32,359 nt of DNA from Spirochaetota bacterium (GTDB taxonomy: Bacteria > Spirochaetota > JAHITG01 > JAFGFC01). Below the pieces are notes generated by a model. It ran no database searches. It was given only the letters and a program-made list of their open reading frames with translations, and was not told the origin of the DNA. Below are positions 1 to 8,668 of the stretch, in pieces. The number at the start of each line of letters is the position of its first letter. Positions within the stretch are counted from its first letter, which is position 1. The position numbers and the translations under genes were made by a program. The stretch lies in NCBI GenBank assembly GCA_016931325.1, contig JAFGFC010000089.1, positions 1 to 32,359 of the forward strand, given 5' to 3'.

Positions 1-14
1 AATAATCATAATAA

Positions 15-34
15 AGACACGCCATGGTGTGTCT
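15..34. repeat. 20-bp palindrome (hairpin)
   Basis: AGACACGCCATGGTGTGTCT reads as its own reverse complement except for one G-T pair, so it could form a hairpin with almost no loop. It lies in the leader region before the first gene and has no T-tract, so it does not look like an intrinsic terminator. Short palindromes of this AGAC-centred kind occur as dispersed repeats in some other genomes, but only one copy is seen here. Confidence 0.6.
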
Positions 35-108
35 CTACCAATAATAAATATTGTATTATTCATTTGAACAAAAAAGGATCAAATCTTTAAAGGGAGAAAA
101 TTGGCTCT

Positions 109-3100
109 ATGAAAATTTACAGAGTTGTTATTATTGTTACTCTTTTTATATGTTTCTTTTATTCAATGTCACAGGCTTACATCTGGGAAGGATTTGAGAG
201 AGAGAACCTCTGGCTTATCACCTCCGGTGATTACAATGCGGTCAATACTTTAAATATATCCTCAGAAAGAAGTACTGAAGGAGAGCATTCACTGGAAGTT
301 GATATCTCGAAAACTACTTATTCAAAAAAAGGATTTATTTCCCGTGAAGGCCAATTCGACCTGTCCAATATAGAGGAAATACAATTTGATATACTTTGCG
401 AAAAACATATTTTTTTCAGCCTGGGTCTTTCCTGCGGACCGAGAAGTGAATGGTATGAGAGTAAAAGTTTTCAATTGAAAAAAGGCTGGAACAGGAATAT
501 CAGCATAAATTTCAAGAATAAAGAATGGAAAAGCCAGGCCTCCTTCTGGGAATATACGGTAACGCCCAAAGATATTCATGATGTAAGAAAGTTCGCTCTG
601 GTTTTTATAAACGGTAAAAAGGGAAAATTATATATAGATAATATAAGATTTATAGGAAAGCAGGCTGTTAATCCGGCGTATACGATGCCGTATGAACCAC
701 TCGATAAAACCAAAGCGACTAACGTCTATTACCTCTTAAAGAAATTAAATACTGTCCCTTTTGCCAAATTGAACTCTGGAAAAGTGATTAAAGAAAAAAA
801 TGGTAAATTTTCTCTTCCCTTTAAAAAAGTAGATGCGATAAGAAAAGCAGCCTATATGATAGGAAAAGATCTGGACTGGAATGATGTTTCCAAACTTTTA
901 TTAAAAATAAATAATCCCACAAAACTTTTTTTACCGTTTGCTATTGGGTTTCAAGTGGGCAACGGAATGACATGGTTCGAAACGCCCCAGTTTTTACTGA
1001 AAAAAGACAGGACCAGTGAGATCATTATCAATCTGAACGCTCCCTATTTTAAATCTGAGGCTACTGACTGGAAATACATTACCCATCTCTATGATAAAGA
1101 CAGGATCAAAGCCATTAATTTCCTTATTTATGGTGTGAGAGGGAAAGAAAGTACGGGCCAGATCACCATTGAAGAATTCAATCTGGTCAAGGGTAAACCA
1201 TTTCTGCCAAAACGGGAGATCCAGGCCCCCCAGTATCTGGAAAAACCAGATAAGAAAGATTATACAAAGCCAAAGGTAACAAAGGTTCTGGATTTCCCAA
1301 AGGAATTAGAGGCATTTGATAAATTCGAAATATCTTTCTACTTGAAGAATAAATACGTAAATCCATATAATCCTGAAGAAATATACTGTGAAGGTATTTT
1401 TACCGGCCCTGATAAAAAGACCTATAAGGTACCTGCTTTTTTTTACAATGAAGTCGGCCCTCCTGAATCTAAAAAACAGCTGTTTAAAGTTCGATTTGCA
1501 CCTTTTATCGATGGTCAATGGAAATTCAAGATCAAAGTAAAGAATTTACAGGGACAGACATTATACAAAAATAAAAACTTGAAATTTAAATGTACAAAAT
1601 CAGAACGCTTGCGCAAAGGCTTTGTCAAGGTGGACAATAACCATTTTATCCTGACCGATGGATCCGTATTTTATCCTTTCGGTCTCTCACTGGGCTGGGT
1701 GGTACCGGAAGATAAAAACTCTTATCTGGGATATCTGAATAAATTTGCTAAATCCGGCATGAACTGGACCAGGATGTGGAACATCCCCTGGGGCCTGACA
1801 CTGGAATGGCTAAAACCAAAGAGAGGGGGACTGGGACAGTATTCCCAGGAAGATGCGGACCAGTGGGACAAGATCATTGAATTCGCCAGCGAGAACGGTA
1901 TTTATATCCAGTTCTGTATTAATAATTACAGGGATCTGGCCAAGGGATATAACTGGGAAAACAATCCATACTGCTATATAAACGGAGGTCCAATCCAGGA
2001 ACCAGAAGATTTTTTTACAGATAAGATCGCCCGTAAGTATTTCAGGCGCAAACTGTTATATATAGTAGCCAGATGGGGATATGCCACTTCCATCATGGCA
2101 TGGGAACTTTTTAATGAAGTGGATTTGACAACAAACTTTGATGATGGCAAAGTGGCCCGGTGGCATGAAGAAATGGCCGATTACCTGAAATCCATAGATG
2201 CTTTTCAACATATTATAACAACAAGTTTCTCTCGACGAACGGGAGGAAAGGAAACATTTGAACTGGAGGAGATGGATTTTTCTCAGACCCATGTTTATAC
2301 AGAAGATTTCCGGCAGGCGCTTTTTACCATACCACAGGTCAAGATCAAAGAGTTCGATAAACCACACGTTATGGGAGAGATCGGTGGCAGCATTGAAACA
2401 GGTACTGAAGAGGCCAGGGATGAACAGGGTGTAAGGATCCATAACGTTATCTGGTATTCCTTCCTGGCCGCTGAGCCATCTTCAGCCCTGTACTGGTGGT
2501 GGGATGAGTATATTGAAAGAAATGATCTGTATTATCATTTTGGACATTATTCAGATCTGACAAAGGATGTTGACTGGAATGAATTAAAAAAGATCAAAGT
2601 GAATATTATTACTCCGAACAGGGGTGATTACTTTTTTGCTCCGGTTCTGGACTGGGAAGGAGCGACCGGCGAAAAGTATGAAATGAAAGATAATGATTTA
2701 AAAGGCAACGGACTCTTGTCCAAATACCTTCAGGGAAAATATCAGAAGAAATGGCAGGTAGAACCGACATTCAAGATCAATTTTCCAATACAATCCAAAT
2801 TCCTTATAAATGTTGAAGTAGCTTCTTATGTTGGCGCCTCTTTCTCTGTTTTTCTGGATAGTCAAAAAGTTTTTTCACAGAACTATCCGGCTATAGAATC
2901 CACTTCTGGAAATTTAATTGACAAGGTTTATGAAGTAAAGATTCCGGCAGGCGAGCACACGGTAAAGGTGGTGCCTGATGGTGATGACTGGATCAAGATC
3001 AAGTGGTTCCGCTTCAAGAATTGTGTCCCTGATGTGGAAGCCTATGGCGTGAAAAGTGGCGACAGGATCTACGTCTGGATACGAAACCGGCATTTTGATA

Positions 3101-3318
3101 TTGACCGGGTATTGGATAATGGTGATATTCCTTCCAGCAAAGTGGGCAAAATCGAAATAAAAAATCTTTTAGATTCTGATAATTTAAAGGCTGTGATCTA
3201 TAATACCTGGGATGGGGATTCAATAGATTCGGCTCCCCCTGTTGTAACAAAGGAGAAAGTAATCCTGGAATACCCCCAAATCGCCAAAGATATCCTTATC
3301 ATTTTCCAGAAAGAATAA
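109..3318 (+). CDS. Secreted multidomain glycoside hydrolase (DUF5060 + GH5-like cellulase fold)
   Basis: A 1069-residue exported enzyme predicted to cleave beta-linked polysaccharide. Residues 1-24 form a signal peptide. Two carbohydrate-binding-like beta-sandwiches follow (about 25-180 and 215-365), then a DUF5060-like domain (about 389-495) and a TIM-barrel catalytic domain (about 500-800). The barrel shows WELFNEVD with E670 as probable acid/base, and HVMGEIGG with E757 as probable nucleophile, as in clan GH-A enzymes. The C-terminal 250 residues look like further beta domains. An AGGGAG ribosome site lies 12 bases before the ATG, slightly far. The downstream LacI-type regulator suggests sugar-responsive control. 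The family call at superfamily level is firm; the exact GH family and substrate are not visible. Confidence 0.85.
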   Translation: MKIYRVVIIVTLFICFFYSMSQAYIWEGFERENLWLITSGDYNAVNTLNISSERSTEGEHSLEVDISKTTYSKKGFISREGQFDLSNIEEIQFDILCEKHIFFSLGLSCGPRSEWYESKSFQLKKGWNRNISINFKNKEWKSQASFWEYTVTPKDIHDVRKFALVFINGKKGKLYIDNIRFIGKQAVNPAYTMPYEPLDKTKATNVYYLLKKLNTVPFAKLNSGKVIKEKNGKFSLPFKKVDAIRKAAYMIGKDLDWNDVSKLLLKINNPTKLFLPFAIGFQVGNGMTWFETPQFLLKKDRTSEIIINLNAPYFKSEATDWKYITHLYDKDRIKAINFLIYGVRGKESTGQITIEEFNLVKGKPFLPKREIQAPQYLEKPDKKDYTKPKVTKVLDFPKELEAFDKFEISFYLKNKYVNPYNPEEIYCEGIFTGPDKKTYKVPAFFYNEVGPPESKKQLFKVRFAPFIDGQWKFKIKVKNLQGQTLYKNKNLKFKCTKSERLRKGFVKVDNNHFILTDGSVFYPFGLSLGWVVPEDKNSYLGYLNKFAKSGMNWTRMWNIPWGLTLEWLKPKRGGLGQYSQEDADQWDKIIEFASENGIYIQFCINNYRDLAKGYNWENNPYCYINGGPIQEPEDFFTDKIARKYFRRKLLYIVARWGYATSIMAWELFNEVDLTTNFDDGKVARWHEEMADYLKSIDAFQHIITTSFSRRTGGKETFELEEMDFSQTHVYTEDFRQALFTIPQVKIKEFDKPHVMGEIGGSIETGTEEARDEQGVRIHNVIWYSFLAAEPSSALYWWWDEYIERNDLYYHFGHYSDLTKDVDWNELKKIKVNIITPNRGDYFFAPVLDWEGATGEKYEMKDNDLKGNGLLSKYLQGKYQKKWQVEPTFKINFPIQSKFLINVEVASYVGASFSVFLDSQKVFSQNYPAIESTSGNLIDKVYEVKIPAGEHTVKVVPDGDDWIKIKWFRFKNCVPDVEAYGVKSGDRIYVWIRNRHFDIDRVLDNGDIPSSKVGKIEIKNLLDSDNLKAVIYNTWDGDSIDSAPPVVTKEKVILEYPQIAKDILIIFQKE

Positions 3319-3324
3319 TCTTTC

Positions 3325-3353
3325 TTGACATTTCAGCTCTTTATCAATATTAT
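3325..3353 (+). promoter_or_regulatory. Sigma-70-type promoter of the LacI-family gene
   Basis: TTGACA at 3325-3330 and TATTAT at 3348-3353 are separated by 17 bases, a near-consensus promoter. The start site would fall near 3360, directly before the palindrome at 3361. It lies just after the hydrolase stop codon, so the regulator need not depend on read-through. Confidence 0.75.
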
Positions 3354-3360
3354 TTTATTG

Positions 3361-3370
3361 AAATCGATTT
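3361..3370. promoter_or_regulatory. Candidate LacI-family operator (autoregulation)
   Basis: AAATCGATTT is a perfect 10-bp palindrome with a central CG, the usual symmetry of LacI/GalR operators. It sits at about +1 to +10 of the promoter at 3325-3353, where a bound repressor would block transcription of its own gene. The site is inferred from symmetry and position only; I saw no second copy before the hydrolase gene inside the window. Confidence 0.5.
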
Positions 3371-3405
3371 TGCGAAAAAACTTCGTGATAATAAGGTAGG
3401 GGAAA

Positions 3406-4470
3406 TTGGCAAAAATAACCATCAAGGATATTGCCTCCAAAGCCGGTGTCTCACCCGGAACGGTCTCCAAAGTCATTACCGGAAAATATAAAGAAGATAA
3501 TATACAGATCAGCAAAGCCACGATCCAGAAAGTACAGCAGATCATCAAGGAGATGGATTATCAGCCGAATTACGCGGCCCGGATCCTGAGTACAGGAAAG
3601 ACCTTCACAATTGGTATATTCATGCCGAAATCCAAAAATGAAAATTTTCATATGGAGCACTATTATTCCAGGATCATTGACAGTATAGAAAAAGAAGCGG
3701 TCAAACATAAATACGATATCCTTCTGATCAATTATGATACGTATATTCACAAATTCAATGCGAGAAGAATGGACGGTCTTATCATTATAGAACAATGGGA
3801 TGAAGACAAAGATCTGCAATTTTTAATCACTGAAAAAAAGCATTTTGTCATCATTAACAATTTGATCGATAAACCGCTGAATATTAACAGCGTGAATGTG
3901 GATAATAATAAAGGTATCCAGGAGATCGTAAGGTTATTTAAGGAACATAATCACAAAAAATTAGCCTTTATCGGGGAAATGACATCCCAGGCTCAAAAAG
4001 AACACAGTAAACGATTGGAACTTTTTAAACAGGCTCTTCAAAAAGAAGGGTTAAGCCTTAATGAGGATATTTTTCTTTACGGCCCGGTGGAAGGGATAAC
4101 CGATAAATTGAAATATGAGGATTATGATCAGCTGAGCGGGTTTTTTGGCATTGAATATCTGTTAAAAAAACACGGGGGACAGTTTACCGGAGTTTTCTGC
4201 GCTAACGATCTTGTCGCCCTGGGCGCTTTGAATTATCTTTATCGAGAGGGGATCAAGGTGCCACAGCAGGTTTCCATTGCCGGATTTGATGACCTGGACT
4301 TTGCGGAATATTTAATGGGCGGCCTGACCACGGTCCGGCAGCCTCTGGCCAGGATGGGGCAGGAGGCCTTTGCGCTTTTATTAAAAAGTATAGATAATGA
4401 AATGACCGGTAATGAAAAGATACTGGTGCCTCCTGAAGTGGTTGTCAGAAGCACGATCGCGAAGATTTAA
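3406..4470 (+). CDS. LacI/GalR-family transcriptional regulator
   Basis: A 354-residue repressor-type regulator. The N-terminal helix-turn-helix (about residues 3-27, TIKDIASKAGVSPGTVSKV) is canonical, followed by the hinge segment YQPNYAARILSTGKT and a periplasmic-binding-protein-like effector domain to the end, including GVFCANDLVALGAL and the SIAGFDDLDFAEY segment typical of the family. The start is TTG at 3406, chosen because the GGTAGGGG ribosome site lies just upstream and the protein begins at the usual family position. It follows the glycoside hydrolase by 87 bases and probably responds to a sugar released by that enzyme; the ligand cannot be told from sequence. Length is normal for the family. 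Confidence 0.93.
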   Translation: MAKITIKDIASKAGVSPGTVSKVITGKYKEDNIQISKATIQKVQQIIKEMDYQPNYAARILSTGKTFTIGIFMPKSKNENFHMEHYYSRIIDSIEKEAVKHKYDILLINYDTYIHKFNARRMDGLIIIEQWDEDKDLQFLITEKKHFVIINNLIDKPLNINSVNVDNNKGIQEIVRLFKEHNHKKLAFIGEMTSQAQKEHSKRLELFKQALQKEGLSLNEDIFLYGPVEGITDKLKYEDYDQLSGFFGIEYLLKKHGGQFTGVFCANDLVALGALNYLYREGIKVPQQVSIAGFDDLDFAEYLMGGLTTVRQPLARMGQEAFALLLKSIDNEMTGNEKILVPPEVVVRSTIAKI

Positions 4471-4482
4471 GAAAGAATTCAT

Positions 4483-4555
4483 AAAAAAGGGGATAGGGGT
4501 GCTGTTGAAAAAGGCATATATTAATTTTTTCAATAACCCCTCTGTCCTCTTTTTT
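4483..4555 (+). terminator. Intrinsic terminator after the LacI-family gene
   Basis: A long imperfect inverted repeat: the A-rich, GGGGATAGGGGT left arm pairs with ACCCCTCTGTCCTC plus T-tract on the right, with an inner TTGAAAAA/TTTTTCAA stem. The flanking A-run and T-run would make it work in both directions. It separates the regulator from the lipoprotein operon. Confidence 0.7.
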
Positions 4556-4558
4556 CAC

Positions 4559-4586
4559 TTGACTTTCATAACGCAAAATATATATT
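4559..4586 (+). promoter_or_regulatory. Sigma-70-type promoter of the lipoprotein-yjbQ-lepB-pbp operon
   Basis: TTGACT at 4559-4564 and TATATT at 4581-4586 with 16 bases between. It sits directly after the terminator and 23 bases before the first start codon of the four-gene run, so it fits as the operon promoter. Confidence 0.6.
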
Positions 4587-4609
4587 AAAAACAAAAATCA
4601 GGATATAAA

Positions 4610-5209
4610 ATGCGAATAAAAATAATTCTTTTCATGATCTTTCTGCTCTTTATTTTTGCCTGTGAAGAAGATGAATATGCTGTTGATTTTGATGAACAGC
4701 AGATCCAGTATTCCATTAAAGAGGACAAGATCGTAATAAAGAATAATTCTCCTTATCCCATTGTGCTTGATGATGTTATGCAGAATGAAAAGATCGTTGC
4801 CAATTATATTAAATATAAGAATTGCAATTATATGAAATATCAGGAAGAAGTCATGCTGGATTTGACAGGACAGGATAATCAATATATTCTTATCGAATCT
4901 GTTGTCCTCCCTAAAAAAGAAAAAGTTATCAGCATTAATGCCAAAAAAGGTGACCGTTTTGAGGTCTCCCTTTATCCGGTCAATTATAATTTTCTTTCAG
5001 ACAATATTTATTTCAAGTCTGAAGAACTCTCTGATAAAGAAAGCCGGTATAAACTATTTTCTTCCAATGAAGTTAAGGATCTGACCATTCCTTTTGTGAA
5101 AAAGAAGGATCCTGAAACCGTAAATGAGATCAACGGGATCATGATCTATGTGAGTGAATATGAAGATATGATCGATTTTTTAGAAGAAATTGAATTTGAG
5201 TATGAGTAA
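4610..5209 (+). CDS. Small probable lipoprotein, function unknown
   Basis: A 199-residue protein with a hydrophobic N-terminus ending in LLFIFAC, so Cys18 is a plausible lipidation site; the box is loose (Ile-Phe-Ala before Cys) like those of spirochaetes. The mature part is acidic and soluble, starting CEEDEY, with beta-rich text such as IKEDKIVIKNNSPYPIVLDD. I do not recognise a family. An AGGAT ribosome site precedes the ATG. It is the first gene of an operon and its end overlaps the yjbQ start by 8 bases (ATGAGTAA), which suggests translational coupling. A periplasmic, membrane-anchored role is inferred from the signal only. Confidence 0.75.
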   Translation: MRIKIILFMIFLLFIFACEEDEYAVDFDEQQIQYSIKEDKIVIKNNSPYPIVLDDVMQNEKIVANYIKYKNCNYMKYQEEVMLDLTGQDNQYILIESVVLPKKEKVISINAKKGDRFEVSLYPVNYNFLSDNIYFKSEELSDKESRYKLFSSNEVKDLTIPFVKKKDPETVNEINGIMIYVSEYEDMIDFLEEIEFEYE

Positions 5210-5612
5210 ACTTTTTCAAGTCATAGATATTAAAACACACTCCCGGACAGAGATCATCAGCATCACCTCCCACATCCAGAGCGTTGTAAAAAATTCTCAT
5301 GTATCGGATGGTTTTTGCCTGGTCTATATTCCGCATACCACAGCCGGCGTTACGATCAATGAAGACGCTGATCCTTCCGTTAAGAGCGACATATTAAAAG
5401 AGTTGAACAAGGTCATCCCTTTTAATGATAATTATTCACACCTTGAAGGTAATGCCGCCGCTCATATAAAATCATCTCTGGTCGGATCAAGTGTAAACGT
5501 TATCATACGGAACAATAACCTTAACCTTGGCACATGGCAGGGTATTTTCTTTTGTGAATTTGATGGACCAAGAAATCGCCAAGTCATTGTTCAGATACTG
5601 AAAGAGTCCTGA
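5202..5612 (+). CDS. yjbQ: YjbQ/UPF0047 family protein
   Basis: A 136-residue member of the YjbQ (UPF0047) family, whose E. coli member has been linked to weak thiamine-phosphate synthase activity; the real role is unclear. Family hallmarks are all present: HTTAGVTINED (His45), the HLEGNAAAH segment (His80 to His88), LGTWQ (109-113) and FDGPRNR (120-126), with the conserved histidines likely to bind metal or ligand. I chose ATG at 5202 over the in-frame TTG at 5190 because it gives the usual N-terminus MSKLFQV and overlaps the upstream stop codon. Complete, normal length. Confidence 0.92.
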   Translation: MSKLFQVIDIKTHSRTEIISITSHIQSVVKNSHVSDGFCLVYIPHTTAGVTINEDADPSVKSDILKELNKVIPFNDNYSHLEGNAAAHIKSSLVGSSVNVIIRNNNLNLGTWQGIFFCEFDGPRNRQVIVQILKES

Positions 5613-5623
5613 AAACTGTTTTT

Positions 5624-6190
5624 ATGAAAAACCTGCGTAATATATTCCAAGCCTTTCATAATGTATTCAGTTCTATCCTTATCGCGGCTATCATTGCCGT
5701 TATCCTCAGGATTTTTTTTATCAGTGTCTTCTATATCCCGTCTTCTTCCATGGAAAAAATTCTGAAGATAGGGGATTATGTCATGGTCTGGAAATTCCTC
5801 TATGATAAAAAGATCCCGGTCATTAATACGAAACTGCCGTTCGGATTCAGGATCAAAAGAGGCGATGTTGTTGTCTTTATTCCTGTTAACAACCCTCATG
5901 AATACTATATTAAGAGATGCATTGGCCTGGAGGGAGAGAAAATCATGTTTTATAGAAATGATGTTTATATTAATGACGTAAAATTAGAGGAACCGTATGT
6001 GAAAGATAAACCATTGATCACATATCATCAGAGGGAATTGGACGTTCCCCGGGGCCACATTTTTGTCATGGGTGATAACAGGCTGACAAGTTCGGACAGC
6101 CGTGATTGGGGGAGTGTTTCCACAGATCATGTGACAGGCAAAGCCCTGTTCGTTTTTTTCCCGTTTAACCGGATAAGAATAATCAAATGA
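5624..6190 (+). CDS. lepB: Signal peptidase I
   Basis: A 188-residue membrane-anchored serine/lysine protease that removes signal peptides from exported proteins. One N-terminal membrane segment (about 15-36) leads into IPSSSMEKIL, where Ser42 before Met is the catalytic serine. RGDVVVF follows, then YYIKRCIGLEGE with catalytic Lys97, and the C-terminal box MGDNRLTSSDSRDWG. It starts 11 bases after yjbQ and its last bases overlap the next gene (ATGA), so it is in the middle of an operon. The window encodes many exported proteins, which are its expected substrates. Short but complete for a type I enzyme. Confidence 0.95.
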   Translation: MKNLRNIFQAFHNVFSSILIAAIIAVILRIFFISVFYIPSSSMEKILKIGDYVMVWKFLYDKKIPVINTKLPFGFRIKRGDVVVFIPVNNPHEYYIKRCIGLEGEKIMFYRNDVYINDVKLEEPYVKDKPLITYHQRELDVPRGHIFVMGDNRLTSSDSRDWGSVSTDHVTGKALFVFFPFNRIRIIK

Positions 6191-8043
6191 GCGATCCTGT
6201 AAAAACATCTAAAAAAAGACTTGTCGTTGCCTTTATCTTTATTCTAATAGGGTTCTTGCTCGTTATTTCAAGGATCATTTATTTAGGGGTTTTTCCCGGT
6301 AAAGTAAAATTCAAGTTTGACCGGGTCGAAGAGAGAGGTGAGATCCTTGACTGTAATTATAATACACTGGCCACAAGCCTTGAGGTCTATTCGATCTTCT
6401 GTAATCCTGAAAAAGTGCCTCCTCTGGAGGAAGAAAAGATCAGAGATCTTTCCATCATCCTTAATATCTCTGAAAGGAATTTAAAAAATATATTTCAATC
6501 AAAAAAAAGCTTTGTCTGGCTGAAACGCAAAGTAGACCTTGGGACCTTTCGGGCTATCCGGGATATGAAAATAGAGGGCATTAATTATAATAAAGAATAC
6601 AAACGTATTTATCCCAACAAACGCCTTGCCTCTCATGTTCTGGGGATTGTCGGAATAGATAATGTCGGGCTGGAAGGGAGCGAGCTTTTCTATGAACGTT
6701 ATCTTAATTCAGGGCATACCTTTTCTGATAATCAGAAGAATTTTAATATTGTTCTGAGTATCGATAAAAATATTCAATACATTGTGGAGACAGAATTGAA
6801 AAATGCCTTTGCGCGGTCCAAAGCCAAAAGAGGGACGGCCATTGTTATGGACCCCGGTACAGGATATATCCTGGCTTTCGCCAATGTCCCTGATTTTGAT
6901 CCCAATCAATATCAGCAATCCTCTCTCAATGACAGAAAAAACACCGCCATTATAGATGCCTTTGAACCGGGATCGATTTTCAAGATCTTTACTACAGCCT
7001 GTATCCTGTCTGAAAATCCTGTTAAAAAAGGTTATAAATTCTTCTGCCCCGGGTATATTAACATAGGAAAGGAAAAACTGTCCTGCTGGGCCAGGCACGG
7101 AGAAATTGGTTTTGATGACGTGATCAAGCAGTCCTGTAATGTCGGTATGATAAGATCCATTTTCAAAGTTTCCAGCTACAGATTTTATGATTATTTAAGG
7201 GATTTTTCCATCGGTCATTATACAGGCATTGATCTTCCGGGCGAGGGAAAAGGGATACTGCGGCCTCCCAAGCAGTGGCCTCTGTTTTCAAAAGCCGCTG
7301 TCAGTATTGGTCAGGAGGTATCAACAACATCTATCCAGCTGATCACCGCAGCCTGCGCTATCTTCAATGGCGGTAAAGTGATGGAACCCAAGATCGCAAA
7401 AGCCATTATTTATCCTGACGGGACCATCTATAAAGATTTCAACCCCGTGGCTATAAGGCAGGTCATCACCTCTTCCATAGCCCACAAGGTGGCCCAACTT
7501 TTAATCGGGGTGGTGCAGGAAGGAGGGACCGGAGAACTGGCTTATATTAAAGGCTATTCGATCGCCGGGAAAACGGGAACGGGAGAGATCTATGACAGGA
7601 AAGAAAAAAAATATTTTAAAAACCGTGTCAATGCCTCTTTTATCGGATTTATCCCGGCTCAAAAAGCCAGATACGCGATCCTTGTGACCCTTCATGAACC
7701 AAGATCAGGATTGAACACCGGGGGAGCCATAGCCGCTCCTGTCTTTAAAAAGATCGTGGAAAAGCTGATCGCCTATAAACCTATACCCGCTGAAAAACGT
7801 GTTATTACTCCCCCCTATATAAAAAACAATTATATAAAAAAGATACAATTAACGGATAAAAAATATATTCCTGATCTCAGAGGGAAAAACATGAGGGAGA
7901 TTCTGCAGATCCTGAGCGCCATGGATGTAAAACCCAATCTGATCGGATCCGGCGTTGCCAGCCGGCAATACCCGCCCAAAGGGACCAGGGTCTATAAGGG
8001 GATGGTCGTCACTGTCTGGTTCGAAGATCCAATAATAAAATAA
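6187..8043 (+). CDS. Peptidoglycan D,D-transpeptidase (FtsI/PBP2-like, with PASTA domain)
   Basis: A 618-residue class B penicillin-binding protein that cross-links peptidoglycan in the periplasm. It has a single N-terminal membrane anchor (about 11-34), a dimerisation domain (about 45-200) and a transpeptidase domain with all three active-site motifs: SIFK (Ser263, Lys266), SCN (Ser316, Asn318) and KTG (462-464). One PASTA domain closes the protein (about 560-616, beginning YIPDLRGKNM). The start overlaps the lepB stop by ATGA. It lies outside any mra/mur/fts cluster in view, so septal (FtsI) versus other PBP2 role cannot be settled. No usual residue is missing. Confidence 0.92.
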   Translation: MSDPVKTSKKRLVVAFIFILIGFLLVISRIIYLGVFPGKVKFKFDRVEERGEILDCNYNTLATSLEVYSIFCNPEKVPPLEEEKIRDLSIILNISERNLKNIFQSKKSFVWLKRKVDLGTFRAIRDMKIEGINYNKEYKRIYPNKRLASHVLGIVGIDNVGLEGSELFYERYLNSGHTFSDNQKNFNIVLSIDKNIQYIVETELKNAFARSKAKRGTAIVMDPGTGYILAFANVPDFDPNQYQQSSLNDRKNTAIIDAFEPGSIFKIFTTACILSENPVKKGYKFFCPGYINIGKEKLSCWARHGEIGFDDVIKQSCNVGMIRSIFKVSSYRFYDYLRDFSIGHYTGIDLPGEGKGILRPPKQWPLFSKAAVSIGQEVSTTSIQLITAACAIFNGGKVMEPKIAKAIIYPDGTIYKDFNPVAIRQVITSSIAHKVAQLLIGVVQEGGTGELAYIKGYSIAGKTGTGEIYDRKEKKYFKNRVNASFIGFIPAQKARYAILVTLHEPRSGLNTGGAIAAPVFKKIVEKLIAYKPIPAEKRVITPPYIKNNYIKKIQLTDKKYIPDLRGKNMREILQILSAMDVKPNLIGSGVASRQYPPKGTRVYKGMVVTVWFEDPIIK

Positions 8044-8065
8044 ATTATCAAGACCCCGGTTTTAT

Positions 8066-8635
8066 TCAGAGTTTAAAACTGTCAAGGATTTTTTCTATCT
8101 CATCATGAAGATCTTTCAATTCATCGAGTTTTGAGACAGATCTTTGTTTGCTTTTTAAAGTCCTGCCGATCGCTTCCGAGTTCTTTTTAATGGAACCTAT
8201 TCTTATATTTAATTCATGTATGGCCCGTGTCAGGACATTGGCTATATCCTGAAGCTCATCATGTTTCCGGAAACGGATCCTGATTTTTAAATTGCCATGG
8301 CTCAATTCATTCAGGCTCTTTTTAAATCGGTACATGGGACCGGCAATTTTATGGGAAAAGATGAGGAATCTCGTCCCGGCAATAAGAAATCCAAGCAACA
8401 GCACAATGATGGAAAGCCTGAGCACAAGGGGCAACATCATCTGCTGCGTATTTTTCATGGTCATCATTTTAGAGTAGACACTTCCTGCCATTTCCCTGGA
8501 TGTCAGGTAGACCAGCAGCAGCCCCAGGATGAAAATGAAAATGAAAATAAAAAGATAGATATTAAAAAGGAATTTTGTCTGGAATCTCTTATCGATCAGT
8601 AAAGTTCGCCTTTTAAATGCTTGTTTGGTCATCAT
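8066..8635 (-). CDS. HAMP-domain inner-membrane protein
   Basis: A 189-residue protein with two membrane segments (about 22-46 and 69-90) flanking a short outside loop, then a HAMP linker (SHKIAGPMYRFKKSLNEL, then DELQDIANVL) and a C-terminal coiled coil. The N-terminal RRTLLIDKRFQTKFL box is seen in other bacterial membrane signalling proteins of this layout. It lacks a kinase, cyclase or chemoreceptor signalling domain, so it may be a stand-alone sensor/regulator or membrane organiser. A GAGGG ribosome site precedes the ATG. It follows the gene at 8669-9295 in the same direction by 33 bases, probably one transcript, and converges on the penicillin-binding protein gene with 22 bases between and no clear terminator. 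Confidence 0.8.
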   Translation of the reverse strand: MMTKQAFKRRTLLIDKRFQTKFLFNIYLFIFIFIFILGLLLVYLTSREMAGSVYSKMMTMKNTQQMMLPLVLRLSIIVLLLGFLIAGTRFLIFSHKIAGPMYRFKKSLNELSHGNLKIRIRFRKHDELQDIANVLTRAIHELNIRIGSIKKNSEAIGRTLKSKQRSVSKLDELKDLHDEIEKILDSFKL

Positions 8636-8668
8636 AATACCCTCGTTTTAATAAAATATTGTAAATTC

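Noticed and set aside
2056-2442. Minus-strand open frame of 128 codons inside the glycoside hydrolase gene
   Set aside because: It lies opposite the catalytic domain, whose motifs fix the coding frame.
5190-5201. TTG at 5190 as start of the YjbQ-family gene
   Set aside because: The ATG at 5202 gives the usual family N-terminus and overlaps the upstream stop codon.
6709-7098. Minus-strand open frame of 129 codons inside the penicillin-binding protein gene
   Set aside because: It is opposite the active-site region and shows no independent evidence of being coding.
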